In this document: positions 8,591-17,601 of the stretch, in pieces
Layout of the letters: every line of letters begins with the position of its first letter
How positions within the stretch are numbered: position 1 is the stretch's first letter
Source of the DNA: Prochlorococcus sp. MIT 1307
GTDB taxonomy: Bacteria > Cyanobacteriota > Cyanobacteriia > PCC-6307 > Cyanobiaceae
DNA: 64,000 bases
Assembly (NCBI RefSeq): GCF_034092395.1
Contig: NZ_CP139301.1
Span: 1,488,001 to 1,552,000, forward strand
Direction: 5' to 3'
Made by a program: the position numbers and the translations under genes
The notes under the pieces: model-generated
Database searches by the model: none
Seen by the model: only the letters and a program-made list of their open reading frames with translations
What the model was told of the DNA's origin: nothing

Positions 8591-9358
8591 ATGGGGTATA
8601 TATCTTCATATGTGAGAAATGCTTTGCTTACTGCCATAGGACTATTTGGTTTTTGGGGCGTTTTTGATTTACAAGCTTCAACCGAAAAATTACCTCTGCA
8701 TTTTAAAGATCCCCTTTTGGGCTCGAGAGTAGGACTCAAAAGTGAATGGTTGGGGACAAAAAAAGTGTCACCTTCATTGTCATTTTTGATTCTGGCTGGT
8801 CATGCAGACTCACAAGGTATTGCAGGTGCAGGAACTGCTGGTGAAGCTGTTGACTTAAAAGGCAAGATGCCAATGGATCCATCCATGAGTGATGAGCTTT
8901 TTTGGAATATGAAAGTACGTGATGCCATTGTTCAACTTGGTAGAGAAAGAGGTCTGAATATCAACTCCTATGATCCTGGAATACGTAATATTGTTGATGG
9001 TAATCACCCCAGTACAAATTGGTCTGTTGGTTCAAGACACGTAAGGGAAGGAGGCTATGCAATAGAAATTCATTTTGACTCTTATGGCGAATATGGTTTT
9101 GGTTCAGGTCTTATACCTGCAATCTCTCGAAGTCTAAACAGTGTAGATGAAAGCCTGGCTAGGAGTTTTGGACGGTATCCGATTTTTTTTCGTGGAGGTT
9201 TAGGTGCTCCTAGAAGAGGTATAAGAATTCTGGAAATAGGAAAACTAGAAGGGAAATTAGAGAGAAATTTACGAGATATCAATTCTCGAGACAAAGTTGT
9301 GAAACAACTCGCTAGTAGAGTTGTTCAAGCAATAACTCAAGGAATTAGTAGTAAATAA
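8591..9358 (+). CDS. Zinc amidase-like (Amidase_3 fold) exported protein
   Basis: A hydrophobic N-terminal segment (about residues 8-28) suggests export. The remainder has the spacing of N-acetylmuramoyl-L-alanine amidases: LAGHADSQG for the first zinc His, a Glu in SDELFWN, AIEIHFDSYG for the second His, and RILEIGKLEG for the catalytic Glu. The motifs deviate from the classic DPGHGG and SIHAN forms, so it is a divergent member that may act on a different substrate or have only structural homology. It follows the CCB-like gene by 3 bases and converges on hemF. Confidence 0.6.
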   Translation: MGYISSYVRNALLTAIGLFGFWGVFDLQASTEKLPLHFKDPLLGSRVGLKSEWLGTKKVSPSLSFLILAGHADSQGIAGAGTAGEAVDLKGKMPMDPSMSDELFWNMKVRDAIVQLGRERGLNINSYDPGIRNIVDGNHPSTNWSVGSRHVREGGYAIEIHFDSYGEYGFGSGLIPAISRSLNSVDESLARSFGRYPIFFRGGLGAPRRGIRILEIGKLEGKLERNLRDINSRDKVVKQLASRVVQAITQGISSK

Positions 9359-9363
9359 AGTAT

Positions 9364-10476
9364 TTAGTCAATCGCTTGATGAACAAGACATCGTTCATCA
9401 AGTGTCCGGTCATTTAGCCAATCTTGTGGCTGAGTAAACAGGTCAGTTAGTAGGGCTTCTCTTGAATTACTTGGGGCTTTGTATCCGTATTCCCATCGTG
9501 CCATTGGTGGGAGAGACATCAGAATTGATTCAGTACGCCCATTGGTTTGTAACCCAAAAATTGTGCCGCGGTCCCAAACAAGATTGAATTCGACATAGCG
9601 CCCACGACGATATAGCTGGAATTGTCGCTCTCTATCGCCATAATTTTGATTTTGACGCTTTTCAATTATTGGAGTGTAAGCAGGTAGAAAAGCTTCTCCA
9701 CATGATTTTGCTAATGCATAAAGTTGATCCCAAGTTTGAGGACAGGCTCCAAGTTCATTAGAGATTTTTCCAGCAGGGCCGTTTGGATTTTGTCCTTTGT
9801 AAAGGACTCCTGAGCCGTCCTGATAGTCATAGAAGATTCCTCCTACTCCACGAGTTTCGTTTCGATGTTTGAGGAAAAAATATTCATCACACCAAGGTTT
9901 AAAAACGTTGTGTAGTTCAGGACTAACTGAATCACATGCTTGTTTGTGGACTCTATGAAAGTGGCGTGCATCTTCCAAATAGGGATAGAAAGGAGTCAGG
10001 TCAGCACCTCCACCAAACCACCAAACTGGACCAGCTTCGAAGTAACGATAGTTGAGATGAATGGTTGGTATATAAGGATTGCGTGGATGTAGCACCATTG
10101 AGGTGCCTGTTGCAAACCAATTATGCCCCTTTGCTTCTGGTCTTTGACTAAGGATTGATGGTGGTAATTCAGCACCCTCAACTTCTGAAAAATTAACTCC
10201 TCCTTGTTCAAAAATTCTTCCTTCCTGCATTACTCGTGAACGGCCACCCCCCCCTTCAGGCCGTTCCCAAGTTTCTTCTTGAAATTTACCTTCTCTGTCT
10301 ATAACTTCTAATCCAGCACAGATTTCATCTTGCAGTCCTAAGACAAGTTCTCTTGCTTTTTCTCTGGAATTTGTTGGAGGCATTGACAAGTTTTTTTCAG
10401 TCAGCGATTTATCACTTCCTCTCATATCAGCATCAACTGAAGACTTTTTGAAAAGCTTGGTGATGGAACGCAACAT
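9364..10476 (-). CDS. hemF: Coproporphyrinogen III oxidase, oxygen-dependent
   Basis: HemF oxidatively decarboxylates coproporphyrinogen III to protoporphyrinogen IX, feeding heme and chlorophyll synthesis. The 370-residue protein shows the family core: [54 protein letters not shown] and the C-terminal [18 protein letters not shown] polar N-terminal extension of about 35 residues precedes the conserved part, so the ATG at about 10380 ([13 protein letters not shown]) is an alternative start. It is divergent from mrp. Confidence 0.96.
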   Translation of the reverse strand: MLRSITKLFKKSSVDADMRGSDKSLTEKNLSMPPTNSREKARELVLGLQDEICAGLEVIDREGKFQEETWERPEGGGGRSRVMQEGRIFEQGGVNFSEVEGAELPPSILSQRPEAKGHNWFATGTSMVLHPRNPYIPTIHLNYRYFEAGPVWWFGGGADLTPFYPYLEDARHFHRVHKQACDSVSPELHNVFKPWCDEYFFLKHRNETRGVGGIFYDYQDGSGVLYKGQNPNGPAGKISNELGACPQTWDQLYALAKSCGEAFLPAYTPIIEKRQNQNYGDRERQFQLYRRGRYVEFNLVWDRGTIFGLQTNGRTESILMSLPPMARWEYGYKAPSNSREALLTDLFTQPQDWLNDRTLDERCLVHQAID

Positions 10477-10597
10477 AGGAATTCTACAAATAAAGCTTTT
10501 TTGCTATTTAGGTCAAAGCTAAAAGCCAAGTTTTTGCGATTTTTAGACTAAGTCATAGGATTTCACGCTTAGGATTAAAGCCATTAGATTTGAATGA

Positions 10598-11674
10598 ATG
10601 ACAACTGCTGAGCAGGCGAGAATCGCTCTCAATAACGTCAAAGATTCAGGTAGTGGTCGCTCAGTCGTTGAGCTTGGTTGGCTTGACAAAATTAGAGTCG
10701 ACCCTCCCAAAGCTATCGTTCGTCTTCGGTTGCCTGGCTTTGCACAGAGCCAAAGGGAAAGTTTGGCTGAATTAATTAGGGCGCACCTTCTTGACCTACA
10801 AGATGTCAGTGAGGTTCAGATAGAAATTGGGAGCCCACCCTCTCAGGCTCCACTTGGTCAAGCTGGGCATGGGCAAGTTGCTCAGCTTGAGTCTATTGCT
10901 GGCGTAAAAAAGATTATCGCTGTCAGCAGTGGTAAAGGTGGTGTTGGAAAAAGTACGGTTGCCGTCAATCTGGCTTGTGCCTTGGCTCAGAGGGGGCTTC
11001 GGATTGGTTTGCTTGATGCAGATATATATGGCCCTAATATCCCTATTATGCTTGGTGTTGCTGATTCCACACCAGAGGTAGTAGGTAGTGGGGCTGAGCA
11101 ACAAATAATCCCTATAGAAAGTTGTGGTGTTGCCATGGTATCTATGGGATTACTAATAGATGAGAGTCAACCAGTTATCTGGCGGGGCCCAATGCTTAAC
11201 GGAATAATTAGGCAATTTCTTTTTCAAGCGCTTTGGGGCGAAAAAGACATTTTGGTTGTCGATCTTCCACCTGGGACTGGAGATGCACAACTTTCTTTGG
11301 CGCAAGCAGTCCCAATGGCTGGCGTCATAATAGTTACTACACCTCAGAAGGTTTCCCTTCAGGATGCCCGGCGTGGATTAGCAATGTTTAAACAAATGGA
11401 TGTTCCTGTTCTTGGAGTAATTGAAAACATGACTGCTTTTGTTCCTCCAGATCAGCCAAATAAAAGTTATTCCTTATTTGGTTCGGGTGGAGGAGATCAG
11501 TTGTCAGATGAAAATGATGTCCCATTATTAGCGAAAATTCCAATGGAGATGCCCCTTCAAGAAGATGGAAACGAAGGCAAGCCAATAGTTCATAGTCGTC
11601 CTGAATCTCTTAGTGCTCAAGTTTTTCTTGATCTCGCCAATAGTGTTTTGGAATCTATATCTCAAAACACTTAA
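10598..11674 (+). CDS. mrp: Mrp/ApbC-family P-loop ATPase, Fe-S cluster carrier
   Basis: This is an Mrp/NBP35-type ATPase, related to plastid HCF101, which transfers Fe-S clusters to targets such as photosystem I. It has an N-terminal MIP18/DUF59-type domain (about residues 1-90), then the deviant Walker A SSGKGGVGKSTVAVNLA (about 110-126), DADIYGPNIP, and VDLPPGTGDAQLS. The C-terminal CxxC seen in many Mrp proteins is absent: the matching stretch reads IENMTAFVPPDQPNKSYS. This form is familiar from cyanobacterial and plastid members. It is followed 2 bases later by rodA. Confidence 0.92.
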   Translation: MTTAEQARIALNNVKDSGSGRSVVELGWLDKIRVDPPKAIVRLRLPGFAQSQRESLAELIRAHLLDLQDVSEVQIEIGSPPSQAPLGQAGHGQVAQLESIAGVKKIIAVSSGKGGVGKSTVAVNLACALAQRGLRIGLLDADIYGPNIPIMLGVADSTPEVVGSGAEQQIIPIESCGVAMVSMGLLIDESQPVIWRGPMLNGIIRQFLFQALWGEKDILVVDLPPGTGDAQLSLAQAVPMAGVIIVTTPQKVSLQDARRGLAMFKQMDVPVLGVIENMTAFVPPDQPNKSYSLFGSGGGDQLSDENDVPLLAKIPMEMPLQEDGNEGKPIVHSRPESLSAQVFLDLANSVLESISQNT

Positions 11675-11676
11675 TT

Positions 11677-12957
11677 ATGCCCTCAAGTTTCTACTTAAAG
11701 GGCCGACGAAACTTGATGCGGCGTACTGGTCGTTTGAGAAATACCTTGAACCATATGGAGTTTGTACTGTGGGGTATTCCTTTGTTGTTGGTGCTTTTGG
11801 CCAGTGTTTTGATCGCAAGTACTCAGAGACAGGTTGATTACGCTGATTGGTCTCAACATTTGATAATTGCTTTTTTAGGTATTTGCTTCGCCAATGTACT
11901 TGCTCAAATCTCTATTGAGAGAATCCGACCATTTTTAATGTTTCTATATTCTTTATCAATTGGTAGTTTGGTTGCTGTTCAACTGATTGGTACAACAGCT
12001 TTGGGTGCGCAACGGTGGCTCAGCATTGCTGGGCTCAATGTTCAACCTTCAGAGTTCGCAAAATTGATTGTAATTATTGTTTTAGCAGCAGTTCTTGATG
12101 GGTATCAAATAAGAAAACCAATCAACTTGTTGAAGCCTCTAAGTGTGATTTTGTTGCCCTGGTTATTGGTATTTTTCCAGCCTGACTTGGGTACTTCTTT
12201 AGTTTTTGGTGCTGTTCTTTTAACAATGCTCTATTGGTCTGGAATGCCTTTTGAATGGCTTTTACTTGTTTTATCTGCAATAGTTACTGCGGTTTTAGCT
12301 GGATTACTGCCTTGGGTTTTGTTTGTTTGGATTCCATTAATGGGTGTCTTGGCGTATCGATCTTTGCCAAAACGGAATTTTGCGGCTGCATTCACAATGA
12401 TTTTGCAAGCTGTAATTGCATGGGTTACCCCTTGGTTATGGCTTTATGGTTTAAAGGACTATCAAAGAGATCGTTTGGTTTTATTTCTTGATCCCACTAA
12501 AGATCCTTTAGGGGGTGGTTATCACTTACTCCAAAGCACTGTTGGGATTGGATCTGGCCAGTTATTTGGAACTGGCTTGCTTCAAGGTCAGCTTACAAAA
12601 TTGCGTTTTATTCCTGAACAACATACCGATTTTATTTTTAGTGCATTAGGGGAAGAAACGGGCTTTTTAGGCACAATGCTTGTGATAACAGGTTTTTTCT
12701 TTTTACTGCTTCGACTCTTGACTGTGGCTAGAGAAGCACGAACTGATTTTGAGTCACTTGTTGTCGTTGGAGTTTTAGCAATGTTGGTCTTTCAAGTGAT
12801 GGTGAATATCTTTATGACTATTGGTTTAGGCCCTGTCACAGGAATTCCTTTGCCATTTATGAGTTATGGACGAACTGCTTTGTTAGTGAACTTTGTTGCT
12901 CTTGGCCTTTGCATGTCGGTAGCCCGACGTGGATATACAGCAAGTAGAAGCTGGTGA
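11677..12957 (+). CDS. rodA: Rod shape-determining SEDS protein RodA
   Basis: This is a polytopic SEDS-family peptidoglycan glycosyltransferase for lateral wall growth. The 426 residues carry about ten hydrophobic segments. Family signatures visible are GAQRWLSIAGLNVQPSEFAKL, FFQPDLGTSLV, and the C-terminal FIPEQHTDFIFSALGEETGF and GLGPVTGIPLPFMSYG. The basic N-terminus (KGRRNLMRRTGRLR) agrees with a cytosolic N-terminus. It starts 2 bases after mrp and its stop overlaps the histidine kinase start, suggesting an operon. The RodA rather than FtsW call is based on overall resemblance. Confidence 0.93.
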   Translation: MPSSFYLKGRRNLMRRTGRLRNTLNHMEFVLWGIPLLLVLLASVLIASTQRQVDYADWSQHLIIAFLGICFANVLAQISIERIRPFLMFLYSLSIGSLVAVQLIGTTALGAQRWLSIAGLNVQPSEFAKLIVIIVLAAVLDGYQIRKPINLLKPLSVILLPWLLVFFQPDLGTSLVFGAVLLTMLYWSGMPFEWLLLVLSAIVTAVLAGLLPWVLFVWIPLMGVLAYRSLPKRNFAAAFTMILQAVIAWVTPWLWLYGLKDYQRDRLVLFLDPTKDPLGGGYHLLQSTVGIGSGQLFGTGLLQGQLTKLRFIPEQHTDFIFSALGEETGFLGTMLVITGFFFLLLRLLTVAREARTDFESLVVVGVLAMLVFQVMVNIFMTIGLGPVTGIPLPFMSYGRTALLVNFVALGLCMSVARRGYTASRSW

Positions 12958-14333
12958 GTGCACAAATTTCTTTAAGTGCCATTCAAGAGCGAATGGCTCA
13001 AGATGTTCCAAATAGCAGAGTTGATGAACAAACTGCTAGGAGAATGTGGTGGGGGGCTTTGGATACTTTGCAGGATGAAATTCTAGGCCCTATGGAATTA
13101 GACAAAGGCTTATGGCTGGCTTCTCCTCTGCCTGCTCTTTATGAGCCGAGGTTGTTAGACAAATTGCAGGGATGGGTTTGGGCTCCGGAAGCTTTGGAAA
13201 GACTTAATGCCCCTTTTGCTTCTTTATTGCCTCCCAGCCGAGCTGGTTCAGTAAACGAGATCAATGAGTTAACACTAGGGCGCTACATACGCCTCCCACT
13301 GAGAGATGAGGATGGCCACGATCCTTTTTTGATGATCATCACTCCTGATGTTCAAGTTGCACTGGCTTTGCAAGGCCCTCCAGGCGAAAGGAATCTTCTT
13401 ATGCGTAGTGATTCAGAAACAATTAGGGATCTATTGAGAATGCTTGATTTGAGATTTGATGATGAAGACCCGAAACAGGCCCGAGAACTTCGCTTTTCTT
13501 TAGCTTCACTTGGAGATCTACGCGGTAATGATGGGATTCAGAAGATATTTTGGCCTTTTCTTTCAGCAAGGTTGGCTGGCATTGCTCCTAGCTTGACACT
13601 TCAAACTCTGCCGGATCACTCAGCTAGCAATCAGAAAGAAAATGAGTCAAGTACTCATTTGAATCTTCTTGAGGCATTAACTCATGAGATTCGAACACCT
13701 CTTGCAACGATTCGAACATTGATTCGCTCTCTTCTTAGGCGTGAGGATCTTTCAGAATTAGTAATAAATCGCCTTAATCAAATTGATTCAGAGTGCACTG
13801 AGCAAATAGATAGATTTGGGTTGATTTTTAATGCTGCCGAATTACAAAGGCAGCCACCAGAGTCATCTCAGCTAGCGATAACTGATTTGGGCAACATGCT
13901 CGAGATGCTTCACCCTGTTTGGAGTCAAGTAGTTGAAAGGCGAGGCATCAAGCTTCATTTGGATATATCCCCTGATTTGCCGCATGTTCTTAGTGACCCA
14001 GCGAGATTGGAATTAATGCTGGGAGGTTTGATAGATCGAAATACCCGGGGATTGCAATCTGGTGGAACTCTTTGTTTAGAGCTTCGTCCTGCAGGTCAGA
14101 GACTAAAGCTCACAATTTTGAGTAAGACCCCAAAGTCCAAGCACTCTGCAAATGCTCGTGATGAACAAAATTCTGACTTGGGGCCTGTTCTTAGTTGGAA
14201 TCCAAGCACCGGAAGCCTCCAACTAACTCAGGAAGCTACTCAGCGTTTATTAGCGAGTTTGGGAGGCAGACTTACCCGTCGTGGAGAGAGTGGATTAATT
14301 ATTTTCTTCCCAATTGCGGAAGTTAAAAATTGA
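12954..14333 (+). CDS. Sensor histidine kinase, degenerate ATPase domain
   Basis: This is a soluble two-component kinase. An uncharacterised sensor region (about residues 1-225) is followed by a DHp helix with the H-box EALTHEIRTPLATI (phospho-acceptor His about 244). The catalytic domain is unusual. The N-box region reads ARLELMLGGLIDRNTRGL and I see no clear DxGxG G1 box, only a C-terminal GPVLSWNPSTGSLQL-type stretch, so ATP binding may be altered. There are no membrane segments. It starts at GTG overlapping the rodA stop (GTGA). No response regulator is adjacent, so it is an orphan here and the signal is unknown. Confidence 0.82.
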   Translation: MSAQISLSAIQERMAQDVPNSRVDEQTARRMWWGALDTLQDEILGPMELDKGLWLASPLPALYEPRLLDKLQGWVWAPEALERLNAPFASLLPPSRAGSVNEINELTLGRYIRLPLRDEDGHDPFLMIITPDVQVALALQGPPGERNLLMRSDSETIRDLLRMLDLRFDDEDPKQARELRFSLASLGDLRGNDGIQKIFWPFLSARLAGIAPSLTLQTLPDHSASNQKENESSTHLNLLEALTHEIRTPLATIRTLIRSLLRREDLSELVINRLNQIDSECTEQIDRFGLIFNAAELQRQPPESSQLAITDLGNMLEMLHPVWSQVVERRGIKLHLDISPDLPHVLSDPARLELMLGGLIDRNTRGLQSGGTLCLELRPAGQRLKLTILSKTPKSKHSANARDEQNSDLGPVLSWNPSTGSLQLTQEATQRLLASLGGRLTRRGESGLIIFFPIAEVKN

Positions 14334-14375
14334 TTTTTTGAATGTACTAATGTTGACGGGTGTGAAGGTTAGACC

Positions 14376-14418
14376 AGTGAAGTGCCTTAGGGCACAAAAT
14401 GCGGTGCTACTTTTCACT
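14376..14418 (+). promoter_or_regulatory. Hairpin in the psaD leader region
   Basis: GTGCC (14382-14386) and GGCAC (14391-14395) form a 5-bp stem with a TTAG loop. An outer AGTGAA (14376-14381) can pair with TTCACT (14413-14418). It lies between the histidine kinase stop and the psaD ATG. It could be a 5' leader structure or part of the promoter; no poly-T follows. Confidence 0.35.
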
Positions 14419-14450
14419 TAACCAAGGCATGTTGATTCACGACTTCAGCC

Positions 14451-14873
14451 ATGACAGAAGCTCTAAAAGGTAATCTTCCTCAAAGCATCGCCAGCACTGG
14501 TGGCTTGCTTAATTCTGCGGAAACAGAAGAAAAGTATGCAATTACTTGGTCTAGTTCCAAGTCACAAGCATTTGAGCTGCCTACTGGTGGGGCAGCTGTG
14601 ATGAACGAGGGCGACAATTTGATGTACTTTGCTCGTAAGGAGCAATGCCTGGCCCTCGGAACTCAATTAAGGACTTTTAAGCCAAGAATTGAGGACTACA
14701 AGATTTACCGAATCTTTGCTGGTGGTGATACTGAGTTCCTTCACCCTAAAGATGGTGTATTCCCTGAAAAGGTAAATGAAGGACGTCCAATGGTGGGCCA
14801 CAATCCACGCCGTATTGGTGAAAACCCAAATCCAGCAAGTGTTAAGTTCAGCGGCAAGCAAAGCTACGAATAA
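14451..14873 (+). CDS. psaD: Photosystem I reaction centre subunit II
   Basis: PsaD is the stromal-side extrinsic PSI subunit that docks ferredoxin. The 140 residues carry the family pattern [65 protein letters not shown] and [14 protein letters not shown]. There is no transit peptide, as expected in a cyanobacterium. A 117-bp upstream gap probably holds its own strong promoter. It lies upstream of trpE. Confidence 0.99.
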   Translation: MTEALKGNLPQSIASTGGLLNSAETEEKYAITWSSSKSQAFELPTGGAAVMNEGDNLMYFARKEQCLALGTQLRTFKPRIEDYKIYRIFAGGDTEFLHPKDGVFPEKVNEGRPMVGHNPRRIGENPNPASVKFSGKQSYE

Positions 14874-14941
14874 ATTCAATCAATACAACTACAATTTGCC
14901 TGTTCATTTGGGCTCCAGGTTAGAGCTGCAATGATCTCTTC

Positions 14942-16462
14942 ATGCAAAGCTCAGACTTTGACTCATTTTTAGAGTCAGCCTCAAACGGCGCCAATTTCAT
15001 CCCTGTAGCTCATAGTTGGCCTGCAGACCTTGAGACTCCCTTAACTACTTGGTTAAAGGTTGGCCACGGCAAACCACCAGGAGTCTTGCTGGAATCTGTT
15101 GAAGGTGGAGAAAATTTAGGGCGATGGAGTGTTGTGGCCACTAATCCTTTATGGACTGCTAGTGCCTATGGAGATCGCTTACAACGTATTTGGCGAGATG
15201 GTCGAATTGATGAATCACAGGGAAACCCTTTTGAAGAACTACGACGCTGGCTTGCTCCTTATAGGTCGTTAAGCAAGCCTGAACTTCCTCCACTTGGTCA
15301 GCTTTATGGGATGTGGGGATATGAATTGATTCAGTGGATTGAGTCAACTGTGCCTGTGCATACGAGGAAAGAACAAGACTTACCTGATGGTGTATGGATG
15401 TTGATGGATAGCATTTTGATTTTTGATCAAGTTAAACGTCTTATTACTGCAGTGGCCTATGGGGATTTAAGTAGTAACCAGTCGCCGGAGGAAGCATATG
15501 AGGGAGCTTGTGAGCGTATTCAGAACCTTGAAAAGCTTATGGAAGAGCCCCTTCCTGCTATGAAGCCTTTGCGCTGGAGAGAGAATGGCTTAGCTATACC
15601 CAGAACGAAACGTAACTTTCGCAAATCTGACTTTGAGGCTGCAGTGCGCAATGCCAAGGAACATATTGCTGCTGGAGATGTGTTTCAGCTTGTTCTTAGT
15701 CAGAAGCTAGAGGCTCGAGTCAATCAGGATCCCTTTGAGTTGTATCGCAGCTTGAGAATGGTAAACCCCTCTCCTTATATGGCCTTCTTTGATTTTGGAG
15801 ATTGGCAGCTTATTGGTTCTAGCCCTGAGGTCATGGTTAAGGCTGAGCCAACAATTGATGGTATTCGTGCAAGTCTTAGGCCAATTGCAGGTACTCGGCC
15901 TCGTGGTCGCAATGAGAAGGAAGATTTAGAATTGGAAGCAGATCTGTTGTCTGATCCTAAGGAAAGAGCTGAGCATGTGATGCTTGTAGATTTAGGGCGC
16001 AATGATCTTGGTCGGGTTTGTCGACCAGGCAGTGTTGCGGTTCAGGAACTCATGGTGATTGAGAAATATTCCCATGTGATGCATATCGTTAGCGAAGTCG
16101 ATGGCTTACTTTCAGTAGGGAAAGATGTCTTGGACTTATTGATGGCTTCATTCCCTGCAGGGACTGTTAGTGGTGCACCAAAGATTAGAGCTATGCAATT
16201 GATAAATGAGCTTGAAACTCAAGCAAGAGGACCCTATTCGGGGGTTTATGGGTCATTGGATTTGAATGGAGCTTTAAATACTGCGATTACTATTCGCACA
16301 ATGTTAGTGCGAGCACATCCTCAGGGCGGTTGGCTTATGCAGGTACAGGCAGGAGCAGGTGTTGTCGCAGATTCGGTCCCCACTTCTGAATATCAAGAGA
16401 CCTTAAATAAGGCCAAGGGAATGTTGACGGCTCTTGCGTGCCTTAGTCCGATGAAGCCATGA
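14942..16462 (+). CDS. trpE: Anthranilate synthase component I
   Basis: TrpE makes anthranilate from chorismate using ammonia supplied by TrpG. The 506-residue length is normal. The chorismate-binding half shows GDVFQLVLSQ, PSPYMAFFDFGDWQLIGSSPE, RPIAGTRPRGRNEKEDLELE, LVDLGRNDLGRVC and FPAGTVSGAPKIRAMQLI. The N-terminal half includes LLESVEGGENLGRWS, which resembles the LLES feedback site for tryptophan. Its stop overlaps the gshA start. Confidence 0.97.
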   Translation: MQSSDFDSFLESASNGANFIPVAHSWPADLETPLTTWLKVGHGKPPGVLLESVEGGENLGRWSVVATNPLWTASAYGDRLQRIWRDGRIDESQGNPFEELRRWLAPYRSLSKPELPPLGQLYGMWGYELIQWIESTVPVHTRKEQDLPDGVWMLMDSILIFDQVKRLITAVAYGDLSSNQSPEEAYEGACERIQNLEKLMEEPLPAMKPLRWRENGLAIPRTKRNFRKSDFEAAVRNAKEHIAAGDVFQLVLSQKLEARVNQDPFELYRSLRMVNPSPYMAFFDFGDWQLIGSSPEVMVKAEPTIDGIRASLRPIAGTRPRGRNEKEDLELEADLLSDPKERAEHVMLVDLGRNDLGRVCRPGSVAVQELMVIEKYSHVMHIVSEVDGLLSVGKDVLDLLMASFPAGTVSGAPKIRAMQLINELETQARGPYSGVYGSLDLNGALNTAITIRTMLVRAHPQGGWLMQVQAGAGVVADSVPTSEYQETLNKAKGMLTALACLSPMKP

Positions 16463-17601
16463 CGCGAGAATATTTGCTGAAAGGATTCGAAGTTGAACTT
16501 TTTACTGGACTTGCAACTGGTGAGCATGTGGGTGTTTCAGCTGATGTTTCTAAAGACCTTGCAGGTTTTGTAAAGGAACCAGATCAAAGAAATCTCGAAT
16601 ACATTACAGCTCCAATTCGTAAGTATGAATGTTTAAAAGAGGCCCTTCTTACTCCTAGAAGAAGATTGCGTGAGTGGTTAGCTGTTAGGCAACTCACTCT
16701 TTTACCTGGCAGTACTCTAAGTCTTGGTAATAGTGCACAATTTGAACGTTCAGAACCCTCAAATCCCTATCATGATTTGATTGAGGCTACTTATGGGACA
16801 AGAGTAGTTACCACTAGCATTCATATCAATCTGGGTATAGCAGATTTACCTAGGCTTTTTTCAGCTCTTCGTTTGGTTAGGTGCGAGGCAGCGCTGTTTC
16901 TTTCATTGAGTGCTAGCTCTCCTTTTCTTGATGGCAGACCTACAGGTGCACATTCCCAGAGATGGTTGCAGTTTCCACTTACGCCAAAAAAAGTGCCCCT
17001 TTTTCTAAATCATGCTCATTATGTGCATTGGCTTGAAGATCAGCTTGCTAATGGAAGTATGTGGAATGAGCGTCACCTTTGGACTTCGGTTCGTCCGAAT
17101 GGGCCCTCTCGGCCACATGACTTGAATCGCCTTGAGCTTCGTATTTGTGATTGTATAACCAATTGCGACTTGCTTTTGGCTATTACTGCTCTGCTTGAGC
17201 TCCGGCTTTTAAAACTATTTCAGGACCCAGACCAGCTTGACCCTTTAAAAGTAAGTCGTTTATCAGCGGTAGAGCTTGCAGATTTAAGTGATATGAACGA
17301 TTCAGCAGCAGCTCAAGATAGTCTTGATGCAACTTTGCACTCTTGGTTAGACGGTAAGCCAATTCTCTGCCGTGAATGGCTATACAACTTGCTTGAGAAT
17401 GTTACGCCTTTAGCTAAGGATATTGAGATGTTTCATCTGCTTGCCCCAATTCAATCCGTTTTAGATCAGGGGAACCAAGCTATGAAATGGCTCAAGAAAC
17501 ATTCCTTAGGTGATTCAGTTGAGGATGTTGTACAAGAAAGTATTGCAGAGATGGAAGTAGAAGAAATCGCGACTACTAAGAGCGAGGCCATTTTGGGATG
17601 A
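16459..17601 (+). CDS. gshA: Glutamate-cysteine ligase, cyanobacterial type
   Basis: This catalyses the first, ATP-dependent step of glutathione synthesis (gamma-Glu-Cys). The 380-residue length and N-terminus [12 protein letters not shown] fit the cyanobacterial GshA group. Other supporting segments are [39 protein letters not shown] and the [14 protein letters not shown] metal/substrate region. Its ATG overlaps the trpE stop (ATGA) and its stop overlaps the ppc start, so trpE-gshA-ppc look translationally coupled. Confidence 0.9.
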   Translation: MTREYLLKGFEVELFTGLATGEHVGVSADVSKDLAGFVKEPDQRNLEYITAPIRKYECLKEALLTPRRRLREWLAVRQLTLLPGSTLSLGNSAQFERSEPSNPYHDLIEATYGTRVVTTSIHINLGIADLPRLFSALRLVRCEAALFLSLSASSPFLDGRPTGAHSQRWLQFPLTPKKVPLFLNHAHYVHWLEDQLANGSMWNERHLWTSVRPNGPSRPHDLNRLELRICDCITNCDLLLAITALLELRLLKLFQDPDQLDPLKVSRLSAVELADLSDMNDSAAAQDSLDATLHSWLDGKPILCREWLYNLLENVTPLAKDIEMFHLLAPIQSVLDQGNQAMKWLKKHSLGDSVEDVVQESIAEMEVEEIATTKSEAILG

